From: Burkholderia sp. OK233
Lineage (GTDB): Bacteria; Pseudomonadota; Gammaproteobacteria; Burkholderiales; Burkholderiaceae
DNA length: 64,000 bases
Reading direction: 5' to 3'
Assembly: GCF_900230185.1 (NCBI RefSeq)
Contig: NZ_OCSR01000001.1
Location: 620,001-684,000, forward strand
The notes under the pieces are model-generated. The model had not been told where the DNA came from. It saw nothing but the letters and a program-made list of their open reading frames with translations, and did not search any database. Position 1 is the stretch's first letter. The number at the start of each line of letters is the position of its first letter. Shown here in pieces: positions 9,944 to 18,694 of this stretch. The translations under genes and the position numbers were made by a program.

Positions 9944-9990
9944 AACTGGCCCGCTCTCGAGGTAACGCCCGGCAGCGGGCCAGTTTCATT
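9944..9990 (+). terminator. Intrinsic terminator-like hairpin
   Basis: AACTGGCCCGCT pairs perfectly with AGCGGGCCAGTT (12 bp, 18-base loop) and is followed by a T-rich run. A degenerate copy of the same stretch lies near 41890, downstream of the broken DUF4148 copy. Confidence 0.6.
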
Positions 9991-10204
9991 TCAGATACCT
10001 CCGCCGTCGGGCTCCCGATGGCTTCGCCCAGATCCTTACGGCCCGGGCGCTTTTTGCTCACTGTCTGGCCGCGAACCCACGATGCCACAGTCGAGGGTGT
10101 CGCGAATGACTCCGCCCAGCGCCCTCATGGCCTGGGGGTTTCGAGCAACCAGCCGGCCCCTCCGCCCTCGTGACTACACCACCCTCCTGCCTTGACAAAA
10201 AAAT

Positions 10205-10427
10205 GTCGACACGCTGGTGAGCCGCGAACTCGTGCTGCGCGCGCAGGAAGAACACAATAGCCGCAAGGCGCTCGTCTACATCAGCGATCACGGGCTGGAG
10301 ATGGTTGCGTCTGAAGGGCAGCGTGGACGCGCACCGCGAGGAAATCGAAGAAGCTTTGGGGCCACACAACTCCAAACAGTTGAAGCGCTCGCTCGAGCGC
10401 CTGATCGAGAAATCACGGTTGCATTGA
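10205..10427 (+). pseudogene. MarR-family regulator remnant, frameshifted
   Basis: Two overlapping frames together give the C-terminal half of a MarR regulator. The wing strand is in the first frame (LVSRELVLRAQEEHNSRKA, then LVYISDHGLEMV). The dimerisation helices are in the second (DAHREEIEEALGPHNSKQ, then LKRSLERLIEKSRLH and stop). A frameshift near 10315 separates them, and the N-terminal half with the recognition helix is missing. The upstream 150 bp (10050-10200) holds nothing recognisable. Confidence 0.65.
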
Positions 10428-10490
10428 CGGCATCCCACAGTTCCGTCGCTGGCCCGTTTCGTTGCATGCCCGGCACATGCAACAGGTCGT

Positions 10491-11660
10491 CTAGAACTTG
10501 TGACGCAGGCCGAGATTGACCATTTCCTGCGTGCTGGTGCCCGCGTATCCGTACGAGCCGATCGAGGCTTGCGCCGCCATCGTGCCGCCCGTGCCATTGC
10601 CGGTTTCGCCGCTCGCATGCTGATAGGCTGCGGTCACATACACATCGGTGCGCTTCGAAAGGGAATAGTCAGCGCCGAGCGAGACCTGGTGATACGTCGC
10701 GGAGGTATCGCCGCTCGACTTTGTATAGCTGTAGCCCACGCCGACCAGAAGGGCTTTGGTGGCTTGATAGTTCACGAATCCCTGACCCGTGTTGTACTTT
10801 TCGTTCGAATCGAACACCGAGGCGCTGTCGCGGCGGTACTGCGAGTTGCTGTAGGCGGCCCCGAGCGTGAACTGCCCAAGCGTATATTGGCCTGCGACGC
10901 GGGCAATCCCGAGCGAGTGCGCGGTCTGGTATCCACTGTTGATCGGGCCATCGAACGTACCGTCCGACGTGCTGTTCCAACCCGCTGCCGGACTGCGCGG
11001 GCCCGCGGACGCAGGGCTGTTCGCTGCATAGAAGTAGCCGGCGGCGAGGGCAATCGGGCCATTATTATAGGCGACCGCCGCCGAATACGATTGCTCCGAG
11101 CCGGTGCTGCCCGCGATGCCGCCGAACGAGTACATCGCTTCAAACTGCAGACCCGACCAGACCGGCGACGTGTACTTGACCGCGTTGTTCACGCGGAAGC
11201 TGTTGTCGTAGTTGTCGACGTCGCCCGCGGTCGCGAATGCGCTGCCAAAATAGTTGTCCTCGGTGATGCCCTGTACGAGATCGATCAGCGGATCGTACTG
11301 GCGGCCGAGCGTCACGGAACCCAGCGAATCGCTTGTCAAACCGACGTAGGCCTGCCGCCCGAATAGCCGGCTGCCTTGCCCCAGTTTGCCGGTGCTCGGA
11401 TCGAAACCGTTTTCGAGCTGGAAGATGGCTTTCAGGCCGCCGCCAAGATCTTCCGTTCCCTTGATGCCCCAACGTGTACCCGACAGATTGCCTGCACTAC
11501 TGTTACCGAGAGCCCAGAGATTCTTGTTGCCCTGTGCGTTGTGCACGTAGGTCAGCGACGTATCGATCGTGCCGTACAAGGTCACGCTGCTTTGCGCATG
11601 CGCGGCGCCGGCGGACGCGAGCGCGGCCAGTGAAATCATCGAAAAGGTGGTGCGTTTCAT
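10491..11660 (-). CDS. Gram-negative trimeric porin (OmpC-type, Burkholderia)
   Basis: The 389-residue protein has a signal peptide ending AHAQ, then SSVTLYGTIDTSLTYV, the standard first strand of Burkholderia porins. It shows alternating beta-strand patterns and a C-terminal RHKF, where the terminal Phe is the outer-membrane assembly signal. The start is the ATG at 11660 with AGGAGA upstream; an 8-residue upstream extension was rejected. The role is general diffusion of small solutes across the outer membrane. It stands alone, with no adjacent gene on its strand. Confidence 0.92.
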   Translation of the reverse strand: MKRTTFSMISLAALASAGAAHAQSSVTLYGTIDTSLTYVHNAQGNKNLWALGNSSAGNLSGTRWGIKGTEDLGGGLKAIFQLENGFDPSTGKLGQGSRLFGRQAYVGLTSDSLGSVTLGRQYDPLIDLVQGITEDNYFGSAFATAGDVDNYDNSFRVNNAVKYTSPVWSGLQFEAMYSFGGIAGSTGSEQSYSAAVAYNNGPIALAAGYFYAANSPASAGPRSPAAGWNSTSDGTFDGPINSGYQTAHSLGIARVAGQYTLGQFTLGAAYSNSQYRRDSASVFDSNEKYNTGQGFVNYQATKALLVGVGYSYTKSSGDTSATYHQVSLGADYSLSKRTDVYVTAAYQHASGETGNGTGGTMAAQASIGSYGYAGTSTQEMVNLGLRHKF

Positions 11661-12019
11661 CTCATCTCCTGGGTTGGACGTCAATCCTCATGCAGCGAGA
11701 CTAATCGCGCAAAACAGTAATGTAAAAAGTCGAAATTTAGATCGTGTCCGATATGCGACATCTGATAATTAACCATCCTTTCAATTAATGAAAAACAGAG
11801 TTGTGGTCATAAAGGAACTTGTCCGAAATGTCCCTGAATTCGGCCGAATTCCGTCCCGCGCAAGCAGAAAGCATGCTTGCCGTAAGCTTCAGTTCAACGC
11901 GCCACGAATATTGCAAACCAGGAAATAATCAATTTCCTTTTGCGGAATTAATAAAATATTATCGGCGCGATACATTGCTTGCCGTTTACCGTATCCGTAG
12001 ACAGCCGATGCCTACGCTT
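11661..12019. other. AT-rich intergenic region, possible small RNA
   Basis: No protein gene is supported. The region is clearly more AT-rich than its surroundings and contains the porin promoter on the minus strand. On the plus strand it ends in the strong terminator at 12020-12043, which has no upstream protein gene to serve, so a non-coding transcript is possible. Confidence 0.35.
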
Positions 12020-12043
12020 AACGCGGCTTCGGCCGCGTTTTTT
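12020..12043 (+). terminator. Intrinsic terminator with UUCG tetraloop
   Basis: AACGCGGC-TTCG-GCCGCGTT followed by a run of T is a textbook Rho-independent terminator with an extra-stable tetraloop. The U-tract is on the plus strand only, so it ends a plus-strand transcript. Confidence 0.75.
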
Positions 12044-12179
12044 GTCTGCAGCGTTCGCCGAACCGGGCGGTTTGCTCACAGTCGATGCCCAGAAGATAGC
12101 GTTCCGCCCAAGCATTGCCGCCTGGGCGCTCAGCAACCGTCTGAAGAAAGCGAGCCCTTGCGGCGTGCCACGGAAGCGC

Positions 12180-12832
12180 TTAAGGGCTTGCTACTCCGAC
12201 ATCCCCGGTGATCTCAACCTTCACCTTAGGGGAGCCCGCAAAACGCTTGCGCACGCCGAATCCATGCCAGCAGACCGCCATCACCGAGATCAGCAGCAGG
12301 CTAATGTAGAGCACGTTCTGGTTCGGCGGCTGAATCCCGACATACACGAGCACTGCCCCGCCGAGCACCGCGAGAAGCGCGATCGGCTTCGACCACACAC
12401 CGAGGTTGAACGGTCCCTTACGCACCCACGTCTTGCCCTCCGTGTTCAGACCGGCCGCGACCGGTATCACATACGACACGTAAAGGAACACCGCGCTGCC
12501 CGTCGCGAGAACAGCAAACGCATCGCCGTAAAGCGTTGCCGCGAAAGCGAGGAACGCCGACACCCAGATCGCCGCGCCCGGCGTGCTGTGCGTATCGTTG
12601 ACCTTCTTGAGCCAATTCGATGCCGGCAGTCCGCCGTCGCGGGCAAACGCATCCATCATCTGTGAGCAGGACGTGAGGCTCGCGAGGCCGCACAGGTAGT
12701 TCGACAGGAAGATGCCGATACCGAGCGGCACGCGCAGCCATGTCGGCAATGTGCCGAGCAGCGCATTGGCTAACGTTGCCCCCCATAGATTGAAAATCTG
12801 CCCGTAACCCGCGCCAAGTCTCGCCTCCAGGG
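12180..12832 (-). pseudogene. Amino-acid permease (APC superfamily), 5'-truncated
   Basis: About 215 C-terminal residues of an amino-acid permease are present. They include MMDAFARDGGLPAS, TPGAAIW and the following five or so membrane segments (YGDAFAVLATGSAVFLYVSY, SKPIALLAVLGGAVLVYVG), and end at the stop at 12180. Intact relatives are about 500 residues. Upstream of about 12832 the homology stops and unrelated sequence is fused in frame, so the first six or more helices are lost. It is probably non-functional. Confidence 0.75.
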
Positions 12833-12974
12833 ACATCCGCCTGCATGGAAACGCGCTCGAAGCCAATGTCTGTCGGCCGGCGCATGCGCGGCCTGCAGCG
12901 AGAAGGCTTTGTCCGCAGCGATCAAGGCGACGGGTTACTCGGGTGGCAAGTCGACGTGGCGAACGACTGATTTC

Positions 12975-13237
12975 TGGCCTTGTTGCCATAGCTGAAGCGA
13001 CCGACCTTGAGATCGATGATGACCAGGCGTCTCAAACGTCGATGAAAAAACACCAGATCGACCCTGAACCACGTGTTGTCGATTCTCAGGCGGCGCTGCC
13101 GGCCGACGAAAGCGAAGTCGTCGCCAAGTTCCAGCAGGAAATCCGCCAGATGCTGGATCAGCGCCTCATCAAGATCCGACTCCGAGTACTCGTCCTTGAT
13201 GTCGGGGAACTCGAGGACGAACGGGTCGATGACGCGA
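12975..13237 (-). pseudogene. DUF1016 / YhcG-type PD-(D/E)XK nuclease fragment
   Basis: About 85 residues of the C-terminal nuclease domain are seen: DPFVLEFPDIKDEYSESDLD, then FLLELGDDFAFVGRQRRLRI, FRVDLVFFHRRL and VIIDLKVGRF. The last two blocks carry the D and DxK catalytic pattern of this family. Both ends are missing, so it is a relic. DUF1016 proteins are found in mobile and defence-associated regions. It sits next to another broken gene and the nuclease-like gene at 13714. Confidence 0.7.
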
Positions 13238-13259
13238 CATACGCAACGACCGTCGAGCG

Positions 13260-13618
13260 TCCGTAGTCAGATCGGAACCAACCTTCGGATGTCTGCGATA
13301 GGGCTTGGTTCAACATCTGCAACTGTGGCCGGTTTGCGACGGCCGCGCCAAGTCGCGTTCGGTAAAACGTTCGTTTTATCGAACGCTCCGGCGTGAACTG
13401 CCGGAGCGTTCGGCCGGCCGAATCACGGCGTAGCATGAACACCGCGTAGGCACCGAGGGCTGCCGTTTTCGGATCGAGCCCCTTGAACTGGAAAGAAAGG
13501 TCTCCACCTCACCATCCAGCGCCAATGAGAGCGCAACGCCGAACACAGCCTTTGGTGGCAGTCGAACGTCGTCCTCGGCAATCAAGTCAAATTCGCGTGG
13601 GCGCACCTGCATATTTTG
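13260..13618 (-). pseudogene. Unrecognised gene remnant with one frameshift
   Basis: Two minus-strand frames join into one plausible protein. The first runs PREFDLIAEDDVRLPPKAV, then FGVALSLALDGEVETFLS. The second continues FQFKGLDPKTAALGAYAVFM, then LRRDSAGRTLRQFTPERS. The switch falls in the T-rich stretch near 13490. I do not recognise the family. It lies upstream of the DUF1016 fragment on the same strand and may have been its operon partner. Confidence 0.45.
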
Positions 13619-13713
13619 GGTGTCCAATCACCTTAACGTTCAAGCCAACTGACAAACACACCTTAGCCATGGGATCATCTTGCCGGATCTAAAATAAATG
13701 GACGTTACTTGGC

Positions 13714-15351
13714 ATGCCTCCCCTCGCCGTCGATCCTGCTGTTACAGCCTTTCGCCGTGTGACCTCTAAACAATGGCACGCGCTTTCAGGTAAGGCCGCG
13801 ATTAACACCGCACTCGCAATCTTTAAGGAAAATCACCCGCCCCAGGCTGACCTTATCGGCGTGGAAGCGGCTGAGTACCTGGAGCAATTCATAGCAGCCA
13901 CGCAAGAACATATTCAGCGTGCACATTCAGGGTATGGGGGCGTACGCTGGCTATGGTATTTGCGGAGAGCGCCGGATGCCTTCTTTTCCGGAAGTTATGG
14001 CACGACCATCGGATACGATAGATTCCTTGCGGAGATCGTGTCGTCAGCTTTCGCTAGGGAGGACCGGAGCGAGTTAGCCACCCGAATCACGTTCAAGGTT
14101 GACGACGCTGCTATCCGTCATGTCGCCTCGTTCGTCGGTCGGGTAAAACTGCTTTCGCAGCTACATATTCTCTATCGACGCGTAGGCAAAGGTGCAACGC
14201 TTGATGCACGTCAGCCGATCCTAGTCGCGAGGACTCCAGCCGACGTTGAAAATGCGATTGCAATATATGATCAGCGGCACGACCGTTCACATGAATTCTT
14301 CGGTTCGGGTCTTGGTTTGGCCACTGTCGAGCCAAGTTCCTCGGATTTCGTGGAAGCGGCTGAGCGCTTCGGCCTGACCGCCTTCTTGTCCTTTGGCTGC
14401 CACCCGAGCTACTACCCCTCCATCCAATACCCAGACGCTAATGGCGCTCAAATGGAAGTGACAGTGGAGGCGCGTCATATGCTCAAGGCATTAGATTTAC
14501 GGAATGTTCTCCAGCCTTTTGATGGTGAAGCTGGGTCGCCCGAGTACCTGCGCGATGTCGCATCGCTAATCCAACTACTCGTCATGTTGCCTGCTTTGAT
14601 GACACAGGCCCCTTGGGCGTTCGGGTCCATCCTACAACAGGGCTACTTCTTCTGTGGTGCGAAGCGGCTAGAAGCCCTATTCGACGCCTATCTTCCAGAA
14701 GTCGCAGCCATACTCACAAGAGAAACACCGGGGTTCCGATGGTCTACCACGGCTGCCGAATGGCTGGAGGACGTCAACCAGGTCAACGCGTCCCCGTGGC
14801 CCTTAATAGCTGGCAACGTTTGTCGCCAATACGCGGAGCAGTACTTGCTCGACATTACTGGCTCCTCCCACGCATTTCTGCAAAGACTCGAAATGTCTAG
14901 GGCGCCAACGCTGGGCAACGTGCGCGGGGCAGCGTTCGAATTGCAGTGTCAAGAGATTATTGATCGGTCACCTTGGGCACCCCCGCCAGCCATTAGGGAA
15001 CTTCGCGGGCGACCACTTCGGCGTGCCGGCCAAAGACTCACGGACATCGATGCTTTGGCAGCAAGGGACGGAGTACTATTGATTGTTTCATGCAAGAGCA
15101 GGATCTACGACCGTGAATACGACCGGGGTACTTACCGTGTCGTTCAGAATGAGCGATCCAGTATTGACGACGCAGTGACGCAATGGGATTCGGTTGTAGA
15201 AGGACTCAATCGTGAACCTACCGGCGACAACTTCGACTTTTCAGCCTTCAAAGAGATTGTCGGTGTCGTATGCACGCCTTTCCCCGTTTATACCAGCAGC
15301 CAACAGGGCATTGTCAAGTTGTTGGGCCGGTCACGTAAGATGGCGAGATGA
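13714..15351 (+). CDS. Unrecognised 545-residue protein with restriction-nuclease-like C-terminal core, 3' end replaced by IS
   Basis: The first 400 residues match no family I recognise; they are mixed alpha/beta with no signal peptide or membrane segment. From about residue 405 there is a PD-(D/E)XK-like pattern: E409 (RGAAFELQ), D444 and D446 (DIDALAARDG), then a hydrophobic strand into VSCKS with K461. The usual acidic residue of the E-x-K pair is S459, so activity is uncertain. The IS6-family inverted repeat begins at 15307, so the last 15 or so residues are IS-encoded and the native C-terminus is lost. Base composition is less GC-rich than the flanks, suggesting transfer. A solitary defence or mobile-element nuclease is a reasonable guess. 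No good ribosome site precedes 13714, so the start is uncertain. Confidence 0.6.
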   Translation: MPPLAVDPAVTAFRRVTSKQWHALSGKAAINTALAIFKENHPPQADLIGVEAAEYLEQFIAATQEHIQRAHSGYGGVRWLWYLRRAPDAFFSGSYGTTIGYDRFLAEIVSSAFAREDRSELATRITFKVDDAAIRHVASFVGRVKLLSQLHILYRRVGKGATLDARQPILVARTPADVENAIAIYDQRHDRSHEFFGSGLGLATVEPSSSDFVEAAERFGLTAFLSFGCHPSYYPSIQYPDANGAQMEVTVEARHMLKALDLRNVLQPFDGEAGSPEYLRDVASLIQLLVMLPALMTQAPWAFGSILQQGYFFCGAKRLEALFDAYLPEVAAILTRETPGFRWSTTAAEWLEDVNQVNASPWPLIAGNVCRQYAEQYLLDITGSSHAFLQRLEMSRAPTLGNVRGAAFELQCQEIIDRSPWAPPPAIRELRGRPLRRAGQRLTDIDALAARDGVLLIVSCKSRIYDREYDRGTYRVVQNERSSIDDAVTQWDSVVEGLNREPTGDNFDFSAFKEIVGVVCTPFPVYTSSQQGIVKLLGRSRKMAR

Positions 15352-16136
15352 AGAAATCGAAATCGCTCTATCACGGTCACCGTTTTCCGGCGGCAGTCAT
15401 CAGTTGCGCCGTGCGCTGGTATTTCCGTTTTCAGTTGAGCTTGCGCGACATCGAGGAGCTGCTCTTCGAGCGTGGGATCATCGTGACATACGAGACGATT
15501 CGATGCTGGTGCGACAAGTTCGGCAAGGGCTTCGCTCATCGAGCGAAAGCCGCACGGCGCAAGCCCGGTAGCACGTGGCACCTCGACGAGATGTTCATCG
15601 CGCTGCGAGGCGAGCCGTACCTGTTGTGGCGAGCGGTCGATGAGCACGGCGCCGAACTGGACATCCTGGTGCAAAAGCGGCGTGATAAGGCCGCCGCCAA
15701 ACGTTTCTTCAAGCGTGTGCTGCGCTCAAGCCCGGTCCCGCGCAAGATTGTCACCGATCAGTTGCGCAGCTACCCGGCCGCAAAAGCTGAGATCCCGGAG
15801 CTCGCGAACGTGAAGCACGTGTTCGTCAAGGCGGCGGCACGGGTGAACAACCGCGCCGAGAACAGCCACCAGCCGACCCGCGAACGTGAGCGTCGCATGC
15901 GCGGCTTTCGCGACCCAAAACGCACACAGAAATTTCTCACGTGCTTCGAGCCGATCCGGCAACATTTTGCGCTCAAACGGCATCTGTTGCGCGCTTCACT
16001 CTATCGCAAACAGCTCCTTGCCCGGTTCGTCGCCTGGCGCGAATTTACCGAGATCACCCAAAATCCGTTGATCGCTTTCTGACCAGTCGTCGCACTGATC
16101 GTCGTGACGTCCTGCTCTCGGCAAGTTGACAAAGCC
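15307..16136 (+). mobile_element. IS6-family insertion sequence, apparently intact
   Basis: The element is about 830 bp with imperfect terminal repeats: GGCATTGTCAAGTTGTTGGG at the left and, read inward, GGCTTTGTCAACTTGCCGAG at the right. No 8-bp target duplication is visible, which fits deletion or recombination after replicative insertion. Its left end truncates the nuclease-like gene and its right end abuts an ISKra4 remnant. Confidence 0.8.
15348..16082 (+). CDS. IS6-family transposase
   Basis: The 244-residue DDE transposase has catalytic residues D80 (WHLDEMF), D137 (VTDQLRSY) and E171 (NNRAENSHQ), the normal spacing and length for IS6. The start codon overlaps the end of the nuclease-like gene by 4 bp, because that gene runs into the IS. 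Related C-terminal fragments are found at about 41283-41590. Confidence 0.93.
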   Translation: MKKSKSLYHGHRFPAAVISCAVRWYFRFQLSLRDIEELLFERGIIVTYETIRCWCDKFGKGFAHRAKAARRKPGSTWHLDEMFIALRGEPYLLWRAVDEHGAELDILVQKRRDKAAAKRFFKRVLRSSPVPRKIVTDQLRSYPAAKAEIPELANVKHVFVKAAARVNNRAENSHQPTRERERRMRGFRDPKRTQKFLTCFEPIRQHFALKRHLLRASLYRKQLLARFVAWREFTEITQNPLIAF

Positions 16137-16154
16137 GTTTGTTCGCTTCCGACA

Positions 16155-16589
16155 TTACGTTTGGGTCGGAAGCACAGTGGCGTGGCAGCAGTTCGCAGCC
16201 AAGCTCGCTCACTTGCTTGATCTGCGTGAGATACGAGATCCAGCAGCGAGAAGCTAAGTCAGGAAAGCGAGCTATAGCCTCTCGAATGTGGTCACTTATC
16301 TCGAGAGCAACGTTGAGTCGCTGATCGACTATCGCACATGGCAACATGCGGGAGGGCGGATCTCCACCGGCTTCGTCGAATCGTCGACTAATCGGATTGT
16401 TGGCCGTCGAATGTGCAAGAGCCAGCATATGCGTTGGAGTCGCGTGGGGGCACACAGTGTCGTGCAATTGCGCGTCGCGTTGTTGAACAAGGAATTCCAC
16501 GAACTCGCACAACGACAGTTTCCGTGGATTGGCCAGCGACGTGTTACATGGCTCTGGCAGAAAACATCCCAGGGTTTTTAACGGCTTCC
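16155..16589 (+). mobile_element. ISKra4-family remnant (3' part)
   Basis: This is the C-terminal third of an ISKra4-type transposase, with frame changes early on. It includes WQQFAAKLAHLLDLRE, GGRISTGFVESSTNRIVG, MRWSRVGAHSVVQLRVALLN and a stop. The right inverted repeat follows (GGAAGCCGTTAAAAACCCTG read inward from 16589). The same gene part and the same end occur in the longer degenerate copy at 39388-40901. The left half is lost at the IS6 boundary. Confidence 0.75.
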
Positions 16590-16905
16590 AGCAACACCCG
16601 TCGCCGCGATAGAACGGCGGCAGCGCTCCAGATCGCGAGCGCAAGAACGATTGCGGCAGCCGTCAGTATCGGCTTCCCGGCCATCCTGCCGTTCGTAGAT
16701 GTCAGTGGCTTTTTGAGCGAGATGGTCAGGGGAGTCCACCGATACCAAATATCACTGGCAAAACAACCACAAAGAAACAGAGCACCAGCGTCAGAAACTG
16801 AGGCGGAACCGATATTTCCTCATGCGTGATAGCGCTGTTGGTCGGGTTGCCCGGTAGCCCGATGTCTCGGTTGAGGGGATCTCCTTGCGTCTGCCGGTTC
16901 GTCAT
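16590..16905 (-). pseudogene. Truncated small membrane protein remnant
   Basis: From the ATG at 16905 a 59-residue frame runs through QFLTLVLCFFVVVLPVIFGI and stops at 16726. A second frame then continues with PLTISLKKPLTSTNGRMAG and another hydrophobic stretch (TAAAIVLALAIWSAAAVLSR) up to the ISKra4 end. This looks like the N-terminal part of a transporter cut by the IS and shifted once. I cannot name the family. Confidence 0.4.
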
Positions 16906-17013
16906 GGTGGGCGAGAGGTGATCGAAAAGCGTGTAGCACATCACGTGCGAATTGCTGGGGATGCCTCAGGCTTTCCCAGCACCTCGCAAAATCGTCGCTA
17001 ATATCGACGATCG

Positions 17014-18093
17014 TTAGAAGGAGTGCCGGATGCCAACATTTGCGCCATAGGTTGTTCCGGCGACTCCGGTGAGGATGCTGTGGATAGTCACCGACAGACC
17101 CGTATTCATCGCGCCGTGATTGTTCACGACGGCAAACTGCGCATACAGCAACGTTTGCTTCGAAAGAGAATAGTTCGCGCCGACCGCACCGAGAATCGAA
17201 TGATTGGTCGTGTCATTGCGGTCGCTCGTCACCCAGACACCGCCGTTGAAGTCGAGATCGGGGCGGGCGAAATAATCGAGACCGCCACCATAGACATTGG
17301 CGTTGAACTTGCCGGCCACCTTGTAGCTAACGAATGAGAGCTTGGCCGTCAATGTACCGAACCGGTAAGCCATGCCCAATGTGCGCCCCAGGAATTCCGC
17401 GCTGGTGGGCACCGGCGTGGGCGTCCCTCCGGCATTTCCGTCGTAAATCGACGCATTGACCATGAGGGAGCCGTTGTCGTATTTCAGGCTGCCCGACCAT
17501 TGCTTGCCGGCCTGGAAGTCACCGGCCACGCCGCCGGGTGCGAACATCGCACTGCCTTCAAATCCCAATACCTTCGGACTACTATACCAAATTGCGTTGG
17601 CGTTGACCGAACCTGTGAGACTGACGTTGTCGCTATAGATGACGATGCCGCTGCCGAACGCCGAGAAGTGGCGCGGGTCTGAATCGAGCACGGTCAGGAA
17701 GAACGGCGAGTATTGTTCGCCGAATCTGATTTTCCCGTAATTGCCTTCCAGTCCTACCCACGCTTGCCGGCCCCAGAAATTTCCGTTCGAAGTGGCGTAC
17801 CCGCCGTTTGCAGGGCTAATACCGCTCTCGAGATCGAAGGTCGTGCTGTTTCCACCGCCGAGATCCTCCCGGCCCTGCATACCGAAGACAGATGGCGAAT
17901 AACCGCTCGTCGTCAACGCATAGGTCGCCCCGGCGTTTTTGTTGGCGGCGTTGGGGGTCTGGCTGGCGTATTGCAAGCCGGCATCGACCACGCCATAGAG
18001 CGTAACGCTGCTTTGCGCGTGGGCGAGACCAGCCGATATCAAAAGCATACTGCCCGCGGCCCACCGCGTCGTCGAACGGAACAAAATCGCCAT
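17014..18093 (-). CDS. Gram-negative trimeric porin (OmpC-type), second copy
   Basis: The 359-residue protein has a signal peptide ending LAHAQ, SSVTLYGVVDAGLQY as first strand, the FGMQGREDLGGG turn and FWGRQAWVGL, all standard for Burkholderia porins. It ends in VGIRHSF with terminal Phe. The start ATG at 18093 has CCGGAGA upstream. It is clearly divergent from the porin at 10491, so this is not a recent duplicate. It is monocistronic, and no regulator is adjacent except the distant TetR gene on the same strand. Confidence 0.92.
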   Translation of the reverse strand: MAILFRSTTRWAAGSMLLISAGLAHAQSSVTLYGVVDAGLQYASQTPNAANKNAGATYALTTSGYSPSVFGMQGREDLGGGNSTTFDLESGISPANGGYATSNGNFWGRQAWVGLEGNYGKIRFGEQYSPFFLTVLDSDPRHFSAFGSGIVIYSDNVSLTGSVNANAIWYSSPKVLGFEGSAMFAPGGVAGDFQAGKQWSGSLKYDNGSLMVNASIYDGNAGGTPTPVPTSAEFLGRTLGMAYRFGTLTAKLSFVSYKVAGKFNANVYGGGLDYFARPDLDFNGGVWVTSDRNDTTNHSILGAVGANYSLSKQTLLYAQFAVVNNHGAMNTGLSVTIHSILTGVAGTTYGANVGIRHSF

Positions 18094-18694
18094 TTTATCT
18101 CCGGATATATTATGTAGTACTTATGTAAAACGTCACTTCTCGACCTGCTGCTGCAGGTCTGCGTGTTCTTTCGACGGACGGCGTGCTTCGCAGCGCTAGA
18201 ACTTGTGCGGGTCGCTTACGAAGAGATCGGGGCGGCCGCGGATCCGCATGCTCACTTGATCTCTCCTCTTCACCAGGCTTTACCTTAAGCCCGACCATGC
18301 GCCCGCGTTATTCTCTATTGCGTATCGATCGTCGCATCGGAACGATCGGTTAGTTGAAGGGGACGTTAAACGAGTGACGACCGCGTTCATTCTATGCATC
18401 GGCGACGAACCGTCAATTTGGGGTTTTTGCGCCCATAACAATGCACGAACTGTCATCCTGACGTGTGTGTGCGGCTAGGCGAGCGGGTTTTGAAAAGAAA
18501 TCGAATCCGATGATGGACGCTTCGAGTGATGGAATGAACCCCGATTGGGAAAACGCACGCGCGTTATTTCATCAGGCGCTTCTAGCGGCTGCGCGTCTGA
18601 CTTGATCCGTTTTTCGGACGACTGCTGAAAACTCAGCCGGACGCTTTCGAGCTTTACGAGCAGCCCAAGGGCTGCCCGCGCGGGCGGACACGGT
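18094..18694. other. Intergenic region, no gene recognised
   Basis: It contains the porin leader and AT-rich upstream sequence (about 18300-18450). A short plus-strand frame at about 18510-18604 (NPDWENARALFHQALLAAAR) is followed by a stop and could be a gene scrap. Nothing could be identified. Confidence 0.4.
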
